NCBI GenBank assembly: GCA_030737875.1
Contig: CM060912.1
Location: 331,564,731-331,628,730 of the forward strand
Length of the DNA: 64,000 nt
Origin: Allium sativum
Lineage: Eukaryota; Streptophyta; Magnoliopsida; Asparagales; Amaryllidaceae
Reading direction: 5' to 3'
Position numbers and translations under genes: made by a program. Positions 11,147 through 20,501 of the stretch are shown piece after piece. Within the stretch, counting starts at the first letter, position 1. The number at the start of each line of letters is the position of its first letter. The notes below the pieces were generated by a model. It did not search any database. It saw nothing but the letters and a program-made list of their open reading frames with translations, and was not told the DNA's origin.

Positions 11147-11247
11147 CTGGGCGCACTTGGCAGGTGCGCCAGGTCAAAAATGTACTGGCGCACTTCACAG
11201 GTGCGCCAGTGCATTTTTGTTCTGGCGCACTTCCCAAGTGCGCCAGT
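11147..11247 (-). promoter_or_regulatory. U3 array of GCGCAC palindromes, TK1 3' LTR
   Basis: Three inverted repeats, such as TGGCGCACTT / AAGTGCGCCA, in tandem between the LTR start and the TATA box. TK2 has the same type (31902-32006; 61097-61200). TK3 has GTCGAC palindromes in the same place. Confidence 0.6.
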
Positions 11248-11458
11248 GCATTCTGACCCGTTTTCCGGTTTTTCGCCCAACTTCGTTCGTCCATAACTTC
11301 TTCATACGATATCCGTTTTTCGAAAACTCGGACTCTATTTCGCGTATTTTTCCGAGACGAACGCAATGGCGTATCCCGTTTCCCTTAGTTCTTTGATTTG
11401 AAATTAATTATACTTTAATTTGTGAGTTTCACAGTCATAGAATTCACGGGGTGTTACA

Positions 11459-11471
11459 TTCTCCCCCACTT
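11459..11471 (-). other. Polypurine tract, TK1
   Basis: Minus strand AAGTGGGGGAGAA directly before the 3' LTR (TGTAACACCCC). Confidence 0.88.
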
Positions 11472-12023
11472 AAAAGGATTTCGTCCCCGAAATCTTCAAG
11501 TTAGGAGGAATGTAAATCCTAACATCCAATCATCCATCTACTCATCCATCAAATACGAGCATCCATTGTCCTTAAAAGACTTCTAATGCTTCATGATCAT
11601 ATGCGAAGTGTGTGTATATGAACTTATCTAATGCAAAATCAGGCGGTCTACTGATTCAGTTAACCTCCTTAATGCGAATTATGTAAGTGCCATGAATCCA
11701 TTATGTATGCAAATTTTCCTATTTATGATTCTACATGAGTGCACAATCATTCAATACAAATGCAGCATCCACATGACAACACATTAAAGTTCAACCACAT
11801 ACGAAAGCAAACATATATGCATATGCAATATGAAGTGACTGAGCCGATCTAAAACCTAGATTGTGTGTGTATATGCAACCACGAGCAACCACTAGCAACC
11901 ACTAGCAATCACTTGCAACCATCATCCATAACATGTTTCAATTACATGTTTCCATCCAAAGGGGTTTCTACCTAAAAGATAAGGTCGAGGAAATATACCT
12001 AAAAAGATAGATAAAAGCGCAAC
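11472..12023 (-). other. TK1 3' untranslated region with 10-bp GCAACCACTA repeats
   Basis: Non-coding stretch between the integrase stop and the polypurine tract. About 11875-11922 holds a short array of GCAACCACTA-like units. TK3 (51463-51510) and, on the other strand, TK2 (60420-60465) share it, so this region is homologous in all three Tekay elements. Confidence 0.75.
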
Positions 12024-12390
12024 TTAAGGAAAATGAAAGATCAAGGATGTACCCTCGAACAGAAAAGGGTAGGCTGTGCGGATTTTAGCTTCAGTTTCCC
12101 AAGTCGCGTCTCCCTCGGCGTCGCTCCACTGAACTTTGACAAGCTTGACTTCGCGGTTGCGTAGCTTCTTTACTTCCGTTCCTAAGATGCGGGTTGGAAC
12201 TTTTCGTATGGTTGCTTCGCGCTCCACTTCGGCCTCTTCGAGTATATTTGGCTCTACCACTTTAGCAGACTCATGTAGACATTTTCGGAGATGTGAAACG
12301 TGAAAGACGTTGTGAACTCCGGCCAATTTTTTCGGGTAGCTCTAATCTATAGGTCATTTTCCAAATTTTCTCAATGATAGGAAATGGTCC
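12024..12390 (-). pseudogene. TK1 integrase C-terminal and chromodomain fragment
   Basis: The open part (12024-12326) matches the last 100 codons of the typical Tekay polyprotein: the [12 protein letters not shown] segment, then the chromodomain ([33 protein letters not shown]), ending ...SLIFHFP and stop. Upstream the similarity continues to about 12390 in another frame because of an extra T in a T run (12327-12337). It is almost identical to TK3, so it is a fresh sequence, but it has no start of its own and is only the tail of a lost pol. Its stop shows where the chromodomain protein normally ends, which TK3 overshoots. Confidence 0.85.
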
Positions 12391-13150
12391 TACCTAAAGG
12401 TATAGTCGAATGAAGCAAGCAAAAACTTTGTGCCTATTAGGCAATGTCAAAACTGAAAACCTATGCCACATATATATTGATTAGGAGAAGAACTCTCTAA
12501 GCATCAGCCCCGAAGACCGAAATCAACATCAGACTGACACCCAAAGAGTTACTCAACCCAACCACCATATATGATTCTAGGCAACTAAGCATGATGGACT
12601 CCTTTTAGGTCACAAGGGAGTCCCTTCCTAAAACCAATCTGTATCTTAAAAAAAACCCAAAAACTTTAGTCAAACCAATGAACACCCTCGAGCCCCAACA
12701 TGTGTTACTAACAGATGAGTCATACTCCCTATGTGGTTTGCAACAGAAATTGGATTGAGAATGGGACCGAGAGGATATACAGAAAAGATATTATGCACGA
12801 ATCTAGCCTTCAATCTTCTAAGTCACATTTCTTGAGCTTAACTCCATTATGCTTTGTCCGTCTTTAACTTTACAATTTCGTAGCTTCTTAATTCTTGTTT
12901 CCAAAATATGAGTTGGAACCTATTTCTCGTTCCTCTTTCCCTTATTCTCCTTCTAGTATACTTGTCTCAAGTCTAACTGCGTACTCATGGTTCCATGCAA
13001 GCTCTCCAAAATTCATTAGTGAATCTTGGATCTTATTCACTTACTAGAAGGTATTTCACATAGATGAATTATCTCTTGAAAATAAACAAATGTCAACTAT
13101 GTTGCCAAATGTACTTACTAAGGTGATTCTTTACAACTCATGCATCAGCG
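12390..13150 (-). pseudogene. TK1 replaced middle: scrambled decayed pol-derived sequence
   Basis: TK3 has about 2.3 kb of RT, RNase H and integrase here; TK1 has about 0.76 kb of unrelated age. Positions 12810-13020 look like a second, strongly mutated copy of the chromodomain DNA at 12090-12300. Positions 12570-12620 resemble the region after protease (compare 54590-54630). Positions 12490-12550 form the conserved hairpin with the CCGAAGACCGAAATCAACAT core also found in TK2 and B. No frame is open. The mix of a decayed middle and fresh ends suggests template switching during reverse transcription. Confidence 0.6.
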
Positions 13151-14592
13151 AAATGAACCTTCAGCCTTAGTGGCGAACACTACTGGAGTGCCCTATTCTG
13201 AAATGCTCCTCCTAATGAACCCTTTTTTTTTAGAAGCTCTTTAATCTGTTTACTGAGCTCTTTCCTTTCTCGTGGAGCCATATGTCTAACGGGCAACGCA
13301 ACGGGCTTTGCATTATCTACAAGATATATGGGGAAGTCTATTTCCCGCTTCGGAGGCAAGCCCTTCACCTCTTCAAAGACATCCGGATATTCCCGGACCA
13401 CTCTAACTGATTGCAAATTTTCAACAGAGGCATCTAGCGATTCAAGATAACTAAGCATAACCGCATACGAGGGATTACAAGAAATTTCCCAAGTATTACC
13501 GTGCTGGGTTAGGAGCCTAACAACCCTTTTCTCACAATCAAGGATGGCCCCACTACGGGATAGCCAATCCATACCCAAAATCAAACCATACCCCGAAAAG
13601 CCCAAAACAAAGGCACTACATAGGAATTCTACACTTAGGATAGAAATTTTCAATCCCACACAGATCATAGACAAATGAGCTGGGCCCCCAATTGGGTTTG
13701 AAACAATTAAGGGGTCCTCTACCATACTAGTTTTTAGGTGCAGAGATTCTACTGAAGCAGACGAGATAAAGGAGTGTGATGCTCCAGAATCAAATAAAGT
13801 GCGAACGGGGTGATCAAAAAGATAAACTACACTTTCTACAGAAGTGTTTGTACCTCGCTGCTGCAATGGTGGCGCTTCTAGCACATGAACCTGTGCCCCT
13901 GGGGTGGATCCAGTGCTCTGCCCCTGTCCCCGTTTCCTTGGGCAGTCCTTAACCCTATGGCCTGTCTGACCGCATGAAAAGCACCCACCATTTTCCTTGG
14001 CCTTCTTTTTCCGGCAGTCCTTTACTAAGTGCCCCACTTTGCCACAGAAATTACACTTCCTCTTCTCTTTGTTGCCTTTCCCGCCTTTCTTAAAGTCTGC
14101 CTTCTTAGGCTGCAAACCTTCTTTCTTCCCTTGAGAGCTTTCTGCCTTTGTCTCCTTCTTGCCCTTATCCTCCTCATTCAGCAATGCCATTTGCACCAAT
14201 CTTTCATATGTGGCTCCCATGGGTATGTGGGTCATGGCCAAACTGTGTAATGGCTCATTTAACCCTTTGACAAAACGGAGAGCCTTCTTGTGCGGGGTAT
14301 TGACTAGGTCAAGCCCAAACCTAGCCAGCTCATCGAACTGATTCACATATTCTCTGACTGTCTTGTCCCCTTGTTTAAGAAATAGGAATTTTTCTAACTG
14401 CAAACTCCTTTCTGCATCTGAGAGAAATTTGGTCTCAAACCTTGCCCTAAAGTCCTCCCATGTCTCCACTGGTCTTTCAGCATTAGTGACTTCCCACCAG
14501 TAGGAAGCCTCACCCTTCAATAGCCACACTGCCAATTGTACTTTTTGTCTATCCTCTAACTCAAAGATGATGAATAGGTCCTCCGTTTCTTA
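13150..14592 (-). pseudogene. TK1 gag-protease, 5' and 3' truncated
   Basis: The open frame 13180-14535 (451 codons) covers the gag core ([39 protein letters not shown]), two CCHC zinc knuckles ([14 protein letters not shown] and [14 protein letters not shown]), a basic linker, the aspartic protease motif [12 protein letters not shown] and the post-protease segment to the start of RT. Homology begins near 14592, just after an in-frame TAA. The normal gag N terminus (about 90 residues) is replaced by unrelated sequence (14593-14720). A longer T run at 13221-13229 shifts the frame at the RT start, so the protein ends ...QNRALQ. The RT beginning continues out of frame to about 13150. Nucleocapsid and protease motifs are intact. 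Confidence 0.85.
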
Positions 14593-14893
14593 TTATTACC
14601 GTTACGATCCTTTCTAGATTGACTATTATTCGTCTTCCTACTCTAGAACTCTTCCGCTTGCTGGTTCACGTGGAGGAGGAGGAGTGAAAGCGTTAGCAGC
14701 TGGGGAGTAAGGTCTCCAGACATGTTGAAACAGAAAGGATAGATTCAAAACGAAGGATAGAAGATATTACCTATGGCTTTGGGGACTTTGCCTTTTTAAA
14801 ATAAAATAATATTTTTCTTTTTAAAAATGCTTCTTTAAATTTCCTTTTTGAAAATAGTTTTTCAAAACCTTTTATCTTATCTGGTAAACCTAT
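14593..14893 (-). other. TK1 leader and altered gag start
   Basis: Contains the ATG (14723-14721) aligned with the TK3 gag start, but here the frame is foreign and stops after about 26 codons. The sequence before the ATG is CTATCCTTTCTGTTTCAA then C-ATG. TK3 has CAG at this place, so the splice-acceptor AG is lost here. Confidence 0.55.
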
Positions 14894-14905
14894 GCTCTGA
14901 TACCA
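14894..14905 (-). other. Primer-binding site, TK1 (tRNA-iMet)
   Basis: Minus strand TGGTATCAGAGC two bases from the 5' LTR end. Confidence 0.92.
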
Positions 14906-16047
14906 AGTGAAACACCCCACCTCCGTTAGGGTCACTCTCAAAGGGAATGCCCTAATTTTGGTGGAGGTTTATAAGTACAAGTCACAGATATACAAGACAG
15001 ATATAAGAACACATATTTTGCAAACAGCGGAAGAACAACAAACTTTTATTTCATAAAGTCAAATATGTGTTACAACAACAACCTTTCCAAAAAAAACATA
15101 ACATAATACTTTCATAATCTGTCTTGAGTACATTATTTAAAGAAGCATAAATAAAACATAAGTAAACTGCAAAAGCCCCATAGAGTGTGTCCAAAGCCAT
15201 AGTTCAAAACAGGAAAGTCCAAGCAATACATTTCTCTTCTTCAAGCTGGATGTTGAGGCTGATCAAGCTGCTGTGTTCCCTCCCTGAGGACCTGGGGGGG
15301 GGGGTGAAACGGAAGAAGGAAGACGAAAGAAAATAGAGTCAGACATAAAGCCTGAGTAAGTCTAGTACTACTTTGTCTATGAATAAAGAACTGGGTATGA
15401 TAAGTAATAACAAGAAGTGGGCAAACACTATAACTTGGTTAAGTTGTCTAGGGTCGAATATACTATCGTACCCCATGTTAATCTCTGAACCCATATAAAC
15501 TAGTTTCCAACTGGCACCCATAATCAGGGTGATGTGATCCATTCAATGATGATCGGCTCCTACTCGCATAGTTACATGTGTCTTACGGCCCCCGATGTCT
15601 GTAGTTACCTATGCTGGTCCCACCATGGGGTGTATCAAGTCCTATAGTGGCAACCCGACACAACCTTAGAGTGCACAGGTATGCTACTGGTGTCCAGTGC
15701 CTTATTTTTCTGCTCCGGAGTGTGTGCACGCCCGCACTCCGTTAGAACCTACACTGCTACACCACCGCCGTCGCTTTGACCTCTTACAATCAGCCCAGTA
15801 ATCGTGCCCCACCCTGCCTAGTTTCAGGGTATCATGATACACCTTTTAGGGTTACTGCTGAAAAGGGTCCCCCGTTACTAGGTTTTCTATCTCTAGCCAA
15901 CATGCTAAGTTGGTTAAGTGTTTCCTACCTAACCCCCACCAGTCCGTTTAGTTTAGCATGTTCCATTTTGATTAAGTTTTTAGTCCACTTAATCCTAACA
16001 ATCCTGACTCAGCCTTAATTGTCTTATTAAGGCCCTGACCTCTCACA

Positions 16048-16229
16048 TTAGACAGGTATTGTTGTGGCTGCCTGTTGCCGGTTGGTTCCGGGCAGTCTTA
16101 CGCCACAACTCAGTCTAACCTCGGGTCCTTGCTGGGCTCCATGTTTAACCTCCCACATTGGATAGGTATTGTTGTGACTACTGGACAGCCGGGCGGTTCC
16201 GGGCAGGTTTACATCACAACTCAATCCAA
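16048..16229 (-). other. Duplicated covarying hairpin module, TK1 5' LTR
   Basis: Same two hairpins as 9221-9402: copy 1 at 16048-16118 and copy 2 at 16158-16229. Confidence 0.8.
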
Positions 16230-16664
16230 CCTCGGGTTAAACACATCGTATGTTCTACATTTACATATCTTGTCATTCTTCTTTATTTATATGTAAATAT
16301 TTGCGGCCCATTATTAAGTTAATGGTGTAAAGGTTACACCAATCACGGGCCCAACCCATACTTGAATTTGGGCCCTTCTATTTTATATTTTCATTCATTA
16401 ATTCATTTTAACCCAACGTTATTTTCCCCCGTTTTACACGTCCGTTCATATATATTGGGCTTAGCCTTTTAAAGCCCAATTTAGCCATGCGAAAGGGGAG
16501 GCTTATGGCGTATACACAAAGAGGGGAAGGTGAGCGCATGAACTTGCAACACGACGTTGGAAATACAAAATAGAAATTGGTGTACTTGCATAGTGGTAAC
16601 ATAGGTGACATGAATAAAAGCATGTGAACTTGCATAGGTTTAACTACAACATGAACCTATATTC

Positions 16665-16897
16665 TTATTTAGGCATAATGTCAAACATAAGCATGTCATA
16701 AATATTCCTAGCTTAAGCATAGCATAATGTCAAACATAAGCATGTCATAAATATTCCTAGCTTAAGCATAGCATAATGTCAAACATAAGCATGTCATAAA
16801 TATTCCTAGCTTAAGCATAGCATAATGTCAAACATAAGCATGGCATAAATACTTCTAGCATAAACATGGCATAATGTCAAACATAAGCATGGCATAA
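16665..16897. repeat. Tandem array of about 49 bp units in TK1 5' LTR
   Basis: Counterpart of 9838-10070 with the same unit number. Confidence 0.9.
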
Positions 16898-17575
16898 GTA
16901 AGGTTAACTTTGTTCATGGCATAAACATAAACAAGTCATGTTCATAAGGTTTCTACATGCTTACAAAGGGGATACTTTGTTACTAACACAAAAGCATAGT
17001 TCAACTTAATCATGGTTTAAGTCTAATCATATAACGATGGTATAAATATACTTATGCATAAATATTCCAAATCATGGTGTTTGTTTTAAACTTGCAAAAA
17101 GGGATTTTTGAGTCTAACCTAGCCATGTCTCACATATGTCATCATATAATTCTTTTAAACAAGATAAACTTAATCATAGATTTCAATTATGCCAAATATC
17201 ATTCATAGCCTAGCCATATTCATAAGCATGACTTAATACATGGATTATGGTGTCCAAATTCCAACATAGTTTCATATGAACTATAACAACCAACTTGTCT
17301 CAATTGCTTGCAAAACGATTTATGCACAAAATATACATCATGACGACATAATAACAAAGCTCCAAACTTGCATAAATTTCACTCAACTACGTACATGTAG
17401 CTTCAACATAGATTACATAATTTGCGCAATATTCCAAACGTATTTTTGCATAGAACTACCGCATGTAGTTCTTTATAATGAATAACATAATTTTGCACAA
17501 ACATGAATTACTTCCATTGCCACAATTCAAGCATACATATCAACACAGTTGTTTATTATACCAAAGTAATACTCT

Positions 17576-17581
17576 ACTTAC
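17576..17581 (-). other. Putative 5' splice site GTAAGT in TK1 5' LTR
   Basis: Sense ...CCATT then GTAAGT about 200 nt downstream of the TATA box. TK3 has the same at 58651-58656 and TK2 has GTGAGT at the matching place (32395-32400). Confidence 0.4.
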
Positions 17582-17782
17582 AATGGTTGCGGCGAATTCT
17601 CTAATTAAGAGACACGATTCCTTTGTTGAATTGATTAGCTTTAGGTTGCTTGAATTGCTTTAGGCTTTAGAACTTTCTTCCTAACTCTCTCTCTAGTCGG
17701 CGGCTAATCTTTGTCGTTCCTCAGCAACATGGCGGCTATAATCTTATTTTGAATGAATAGATTAGGGTTTAGTCTAGGGTTG

Positions 17783-17790
17783 TTTATATA
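17783..17790 (-). promoter_or_regulatory. TATA box of TK1 5' LTR
   Basis: Sense TATATAAA, about 500 bp into the LTR; the likely active promoter of the element. Confidence 0.6.
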
Positions 17791-17973
17791 GAGGTTAGGA
17801 ATTGATTAGGACCATTGATGTTGCTAGGTTAGATCGTAGCCATTCATTAGGAAGAGAGACCAATAAAAACTCGCCACCTAGCCCTAATGACAAAGCAAGC
17901 TTCTGAAAATCGGCCAAACACAGACCTGGCCAGCCAGGGCTAGACCAGACCTGGCCAGCAGGTCATTTTTGAC

Positions 17974-18074
17974 CTGGGCGCACTTGGCAGGTGCGCCAGG
18001 TCAAAAATGTACTGGCGCACTTCACAGGTGCGCCAGTGCATTTTTGTTCTGGCGCACTTCCCAAGTGCGCCAGT
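17974..18074 (-). promoter_or_regulatory. U3 array of GCGCAC palindromes, TK1 5' LTR
   Basis: Same three inverted repeats as at 11147-11247, about 190 bp upstream of the TATA box in the sense direction. Confidence 0.6.
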
Positions 18075-18486
18075 GCATTCTGACCCGTTTTCCGGTTTTT
18101 CGCCCAACTTCGTTCGTCCATAACTTCTTCATACGATATCCGTTTTTCGAAAACTCGGACTCTATTTCGCGTATTTTTCCGAGACGAACGCAATGGCGTA
18201 TCCCGTTTCCCTTAGTTCTTTGATTTGAAATTAATTATACTTTAATTTGTGAGTTTCACAGTCATAGAATTCACGGGGTGTTACAGTCAACCCATCGATT
18301 GACATACCACTAAACAATCGGGATTAGTGTACGTCAAATATCATCCTATTACCTGTGTGGGGTTTCAAATCAACAAACACAGATTTTCATTTGTGCAGTT
18401 GGGCGATGTGTAAAATTTATCGTCCTAATCAATATCAGTCAAATCGGTGTACATAAACAAATCGTTCGATTTGTAAATGAATATTT

Positions 18487-18752
18487 ATTTTACTTCAACA
18501 CATGAATATATATTTTATTTCAACACATGAATATGTATTTTATTTCAACACATGAATATATATTTTATTTCAACTCCTGAATATATATATTTTATTTCAA
18601 CACATGAATATATATTTTATTTCAACACATGAATATATATATTTTATTTCAACACATGAATATATATTTTATTTCAACACACGAATATATATTTTATTTC
18701 AACACATGAATATATATTTTATTTCAACACATGAATATATATTTTGTTTCAA
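18487..18752. repeat. Tandem array of about 25 bp units, right-LTR copy
   Basis: CAACACATGAATATATATTT units; counterpart of 1135-1350. The open frame inside (18604-18867) is a by-product of the repeat. Confidence 0.85.
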
Positions 18753-18822
18753 CATCACAACCAATTTTCGCAACACAACAAAATCAAACAAGTCGTCCAT
18801 GGTCTGTGGACGACGGGTGTCG

Positions 18823-18838
18823 GGTGCTACTAAGCACC
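18823..18838 (-). other. Conserved LTR stem-loop GGTGCT / AGCACC
   Basis: Six-base-pair stem with tetraloop ACTA. Copies occur at 1424-1439 (one mismatch), 23060-23075 (ACTA loop) and 28275-28290 (GCAA loop). The stem is kept while the loop differs. Confidence 0.5.
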
Positions 18839-19299
18839 GTCTGCATCCTAGTATATATTTCAACTAGAAAATAAAAGTGAGGAGTTCTCACCGATTAGCT
18901 AAACCAAACGCCTTGACTCTTCATATATAGAAAATCTTCGCCGTGCTCGCCTTTTGTCACTTTCGTCGTCCGTGTTCGCTACATATATAAAGATCATATT
19001 TTTATCGCTTCATTCAAATAAATAAAAATCACATTTTTATTTCTACTTCATATATTTTTACAACGCTCCTTCCTATATAAAGATTATATTTTTATATTCT
19101 TACCTCTTATATAATGATCGAATTTTTGTCCTATCGCTACATATATAAAGATTAAATTTTTACTATCTAAATAATAATAATCGTATTTTTATTATCTCTA
19201 TAATGTAAAAATCATATTTTTCTTCGCTATATATAAAAAAATCATAACTTTACATCATATATAAAACACAAATTTTTAATGCTACTTCCTATGTAAAAA

Positions 19300-19590
19300 T
19301 CCAATTTTTTTCCTATGCTATAATATATGTTAAAAATCCAATTTTTCTATGTAATAATATATGCTAAAAATCTGATTTTTCTATGCTATAATATTTGGTA
19401 AAAATCCAATTTTTTTCTATGTTATAATATATGTTAAAAATCTGATTTTTCTATTCTATAACATACATTAAAAATTTGATTTTTCTATGCTATAATATAT
19501 GTTAAAAATATGACTTTTCTATGCCATAATATATGTTAAAAATCCAACTTTTTCTATATAATAATATATGTTAAAAATCTGAAATTAAAA
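19300..19590. repeat. Tandem array of about 35 bp units, right-LTR copy
   Basis: Counterpart of 1890-2215, with units of the TATGCTATAATATATG type; some units are missing relative to the left LTR. Confidence 0.85.
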
Positions 19591-20248
19591 CAATGTGGTA
19601 TATAAATTAAAAACTCGCCTTTTTTTTCTTTTTAGAAATCAAATCTTGTTGGAGGTGTGGGTGCTGGCGATCTGCAGGCCCGGGGGGTGGGGGGGGGAGG
19701 AAGTCACGGCTGGCCTGGTGGCGGTCTTGGGGAAAGCGGCGTTCTTCAGGTGAGTGGAGTGGTGTGGGGTTCTCGAGGCGCGGATGAACGGAGGAAGGGG
19801 GTTGCCGAGGTCGAGGAGGGGAAGGGGGCGACGCGATGAACTGGGGGGGGGGCACGATCGTCGTGGTCGACATTTTTTTTCTTTTTCTGATTATGAACGG
19901 TGGGTGAAAGTGAGGAGAGAGGGAGGATAAAGTGGAAGCGAGTTTGACTTTTATTAATAATTATTTATTTTATTTTATTTTGTACCAAAAGGTAACTTTT
20001 TGTTTTGAACACCAAATTGAACCCACTGACTGTCGTTCCTAACTAATTACCCCCATTCCGAGCACAATGGGATAGGCATCACAAGCTAATTCGACCGTTT
20101 CAATCAGTTTTCTTCAAAATCAAAATATAAATATATATATATATTTATTTAATTTAAACGCACATTTCAATTTACCGAGGCCACATACGGACTCTAAAAT
20201 TACTAATCACCCCTAATTAGCCGTAATTTGTGAAAAACAATGCAAATC

Positions 20249-20254
20249 ACTCAC
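20249..20254 (-). other. Putative 5' splice site GTGAGT in LTR fragment X
   Basis: Sense GCTAAG then GTGAGT, about 245 nt downstream of the TATA box. B has GCTAAG then GTGAGA at 28343-28348. Confidence 0.4.
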
Positions 20255-20495
20255 CTTAGCCACAAATTAATCTTAGATCTGAAAATATCTCTGATTTGGG
20301 TCGAATCTCTGTGCAACACAGCCGCTCCAATTCTTATTTGATGCTATTTTAACTTAATTTCATGTTGATTAGCTTAATCCTTGATTAAATGGTGATTAGA
20401 AGGTGATTTGGGTGTTGGAGGCCATTGTAGGGTTGAAGAGAGGTAAGTGGCGGCTGGAAATTGACAAAGAAAAAGTTTTCTAACCCTAATCAGCC

Positions 20496-20501
20496 TTTAT
20501 A
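20496..20501 (-). promoter_or_regulatory. TATA box of LTR fragment X
   Basis: Sense ATATAAAGG about 390 bp from the LTR start. Confidence 0.5.

Larger units (their letters stand above)
8081..11458 (-). repeat. TK1 3' LTR
   Basis: Bounded by TG...CA (plus-strand TGAAACACCCC ... GGGGTGTTACA). It includes a poly(A) signal (8218-8223), a tandem hairpin module (9221-9402), a 49-bp tandem array (9838-10070), the TATA box (10956-10963) and a U3 palindrome array (11147-11247). A G run near 8467-8479 differs in length from the other LTR. Confidence 0.95.
8081..18285 (-). mobile_element. TK1, Tekay-type Ty3/gypsy retrotransposon, internally rearranged
   Basis: A 10,205 bp element with two 3378 bp LTRs, tRNA-iMet PBS (14894-14905), polypurine tract (11459-11471) and 5-bp duplication GTCAA. 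By eye the LTRs differ at about eight positions, so insertion is recent. Inside, gag and protease are recognisable, but RT, RNase H and most of integrase are missing and replaced by decayed fragments (about 12390-13150). The element cannot have made its own RT or integrase and must have moved with help from an intact relative such as TK3, or been rearranged during its last reverse transcription. Confidence 0.93.
14908..18285 (-). repeat. TK1 5' LTR
   Basis: 3378 bp, the same length as 8081-11458 and nearly identical. It includes the hairpin module (16048-16229), the tandem array (16665-16897), a consensus splice donor (17576-17581), the TATA box (17783-17790) and the U3 palindromes (17974-18074). 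Confidence 0.95.
1..20200 (-). mobile_element. LARD-like element A (partial), non-autonomous LTR retrotransposon
   Basis: Two copies of a long LTR flank a 1.0 kb internal region (3485-4510) with a tRNA-iMet PBS next to the right LTR and a polypurine tract next to the left LTR, so the element reads on the minus strand. The left (3') LTR runs in from outside the window. The right (5') LTR is split by TK1 (8081-18285) and breaks off near 20200, about 670 bp short of its expected end. Adding the pieces gives an LTR of about 6.1 kb, like that of B. No gag or pol is present, so the proteins must have come from another element. The target duplication cannot be checked. Confidence 0.85.
18286..20200 (-). 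repeat. Element A, right LTR, part after TK1, truncated
   Basis: Begins with the GTCAA duplicate (18286-18290) and continues the A LTR. It contains the tandem array 18487-18752, a hairpin GGTGCT / AGCACC (18823-18838), a second array 19300-19590 and the GC-rich island 19640-19930. It leaves homology with the left LTR near 20200, in ACTCTAAAATT. The last 670 bp of the LTR are missing. Confidence 0.85.

Noticed and set aside
11136..11396. Overlapping open frames on both strands in the TK1 LTR (again at 17963-18223, and similar at 31735-32052 and 60930-61409)
   Set aside because: They arise from the GC-rich palindromic U3 array; mirror frames on both strands and repetition with the LTRs show they are not genes.
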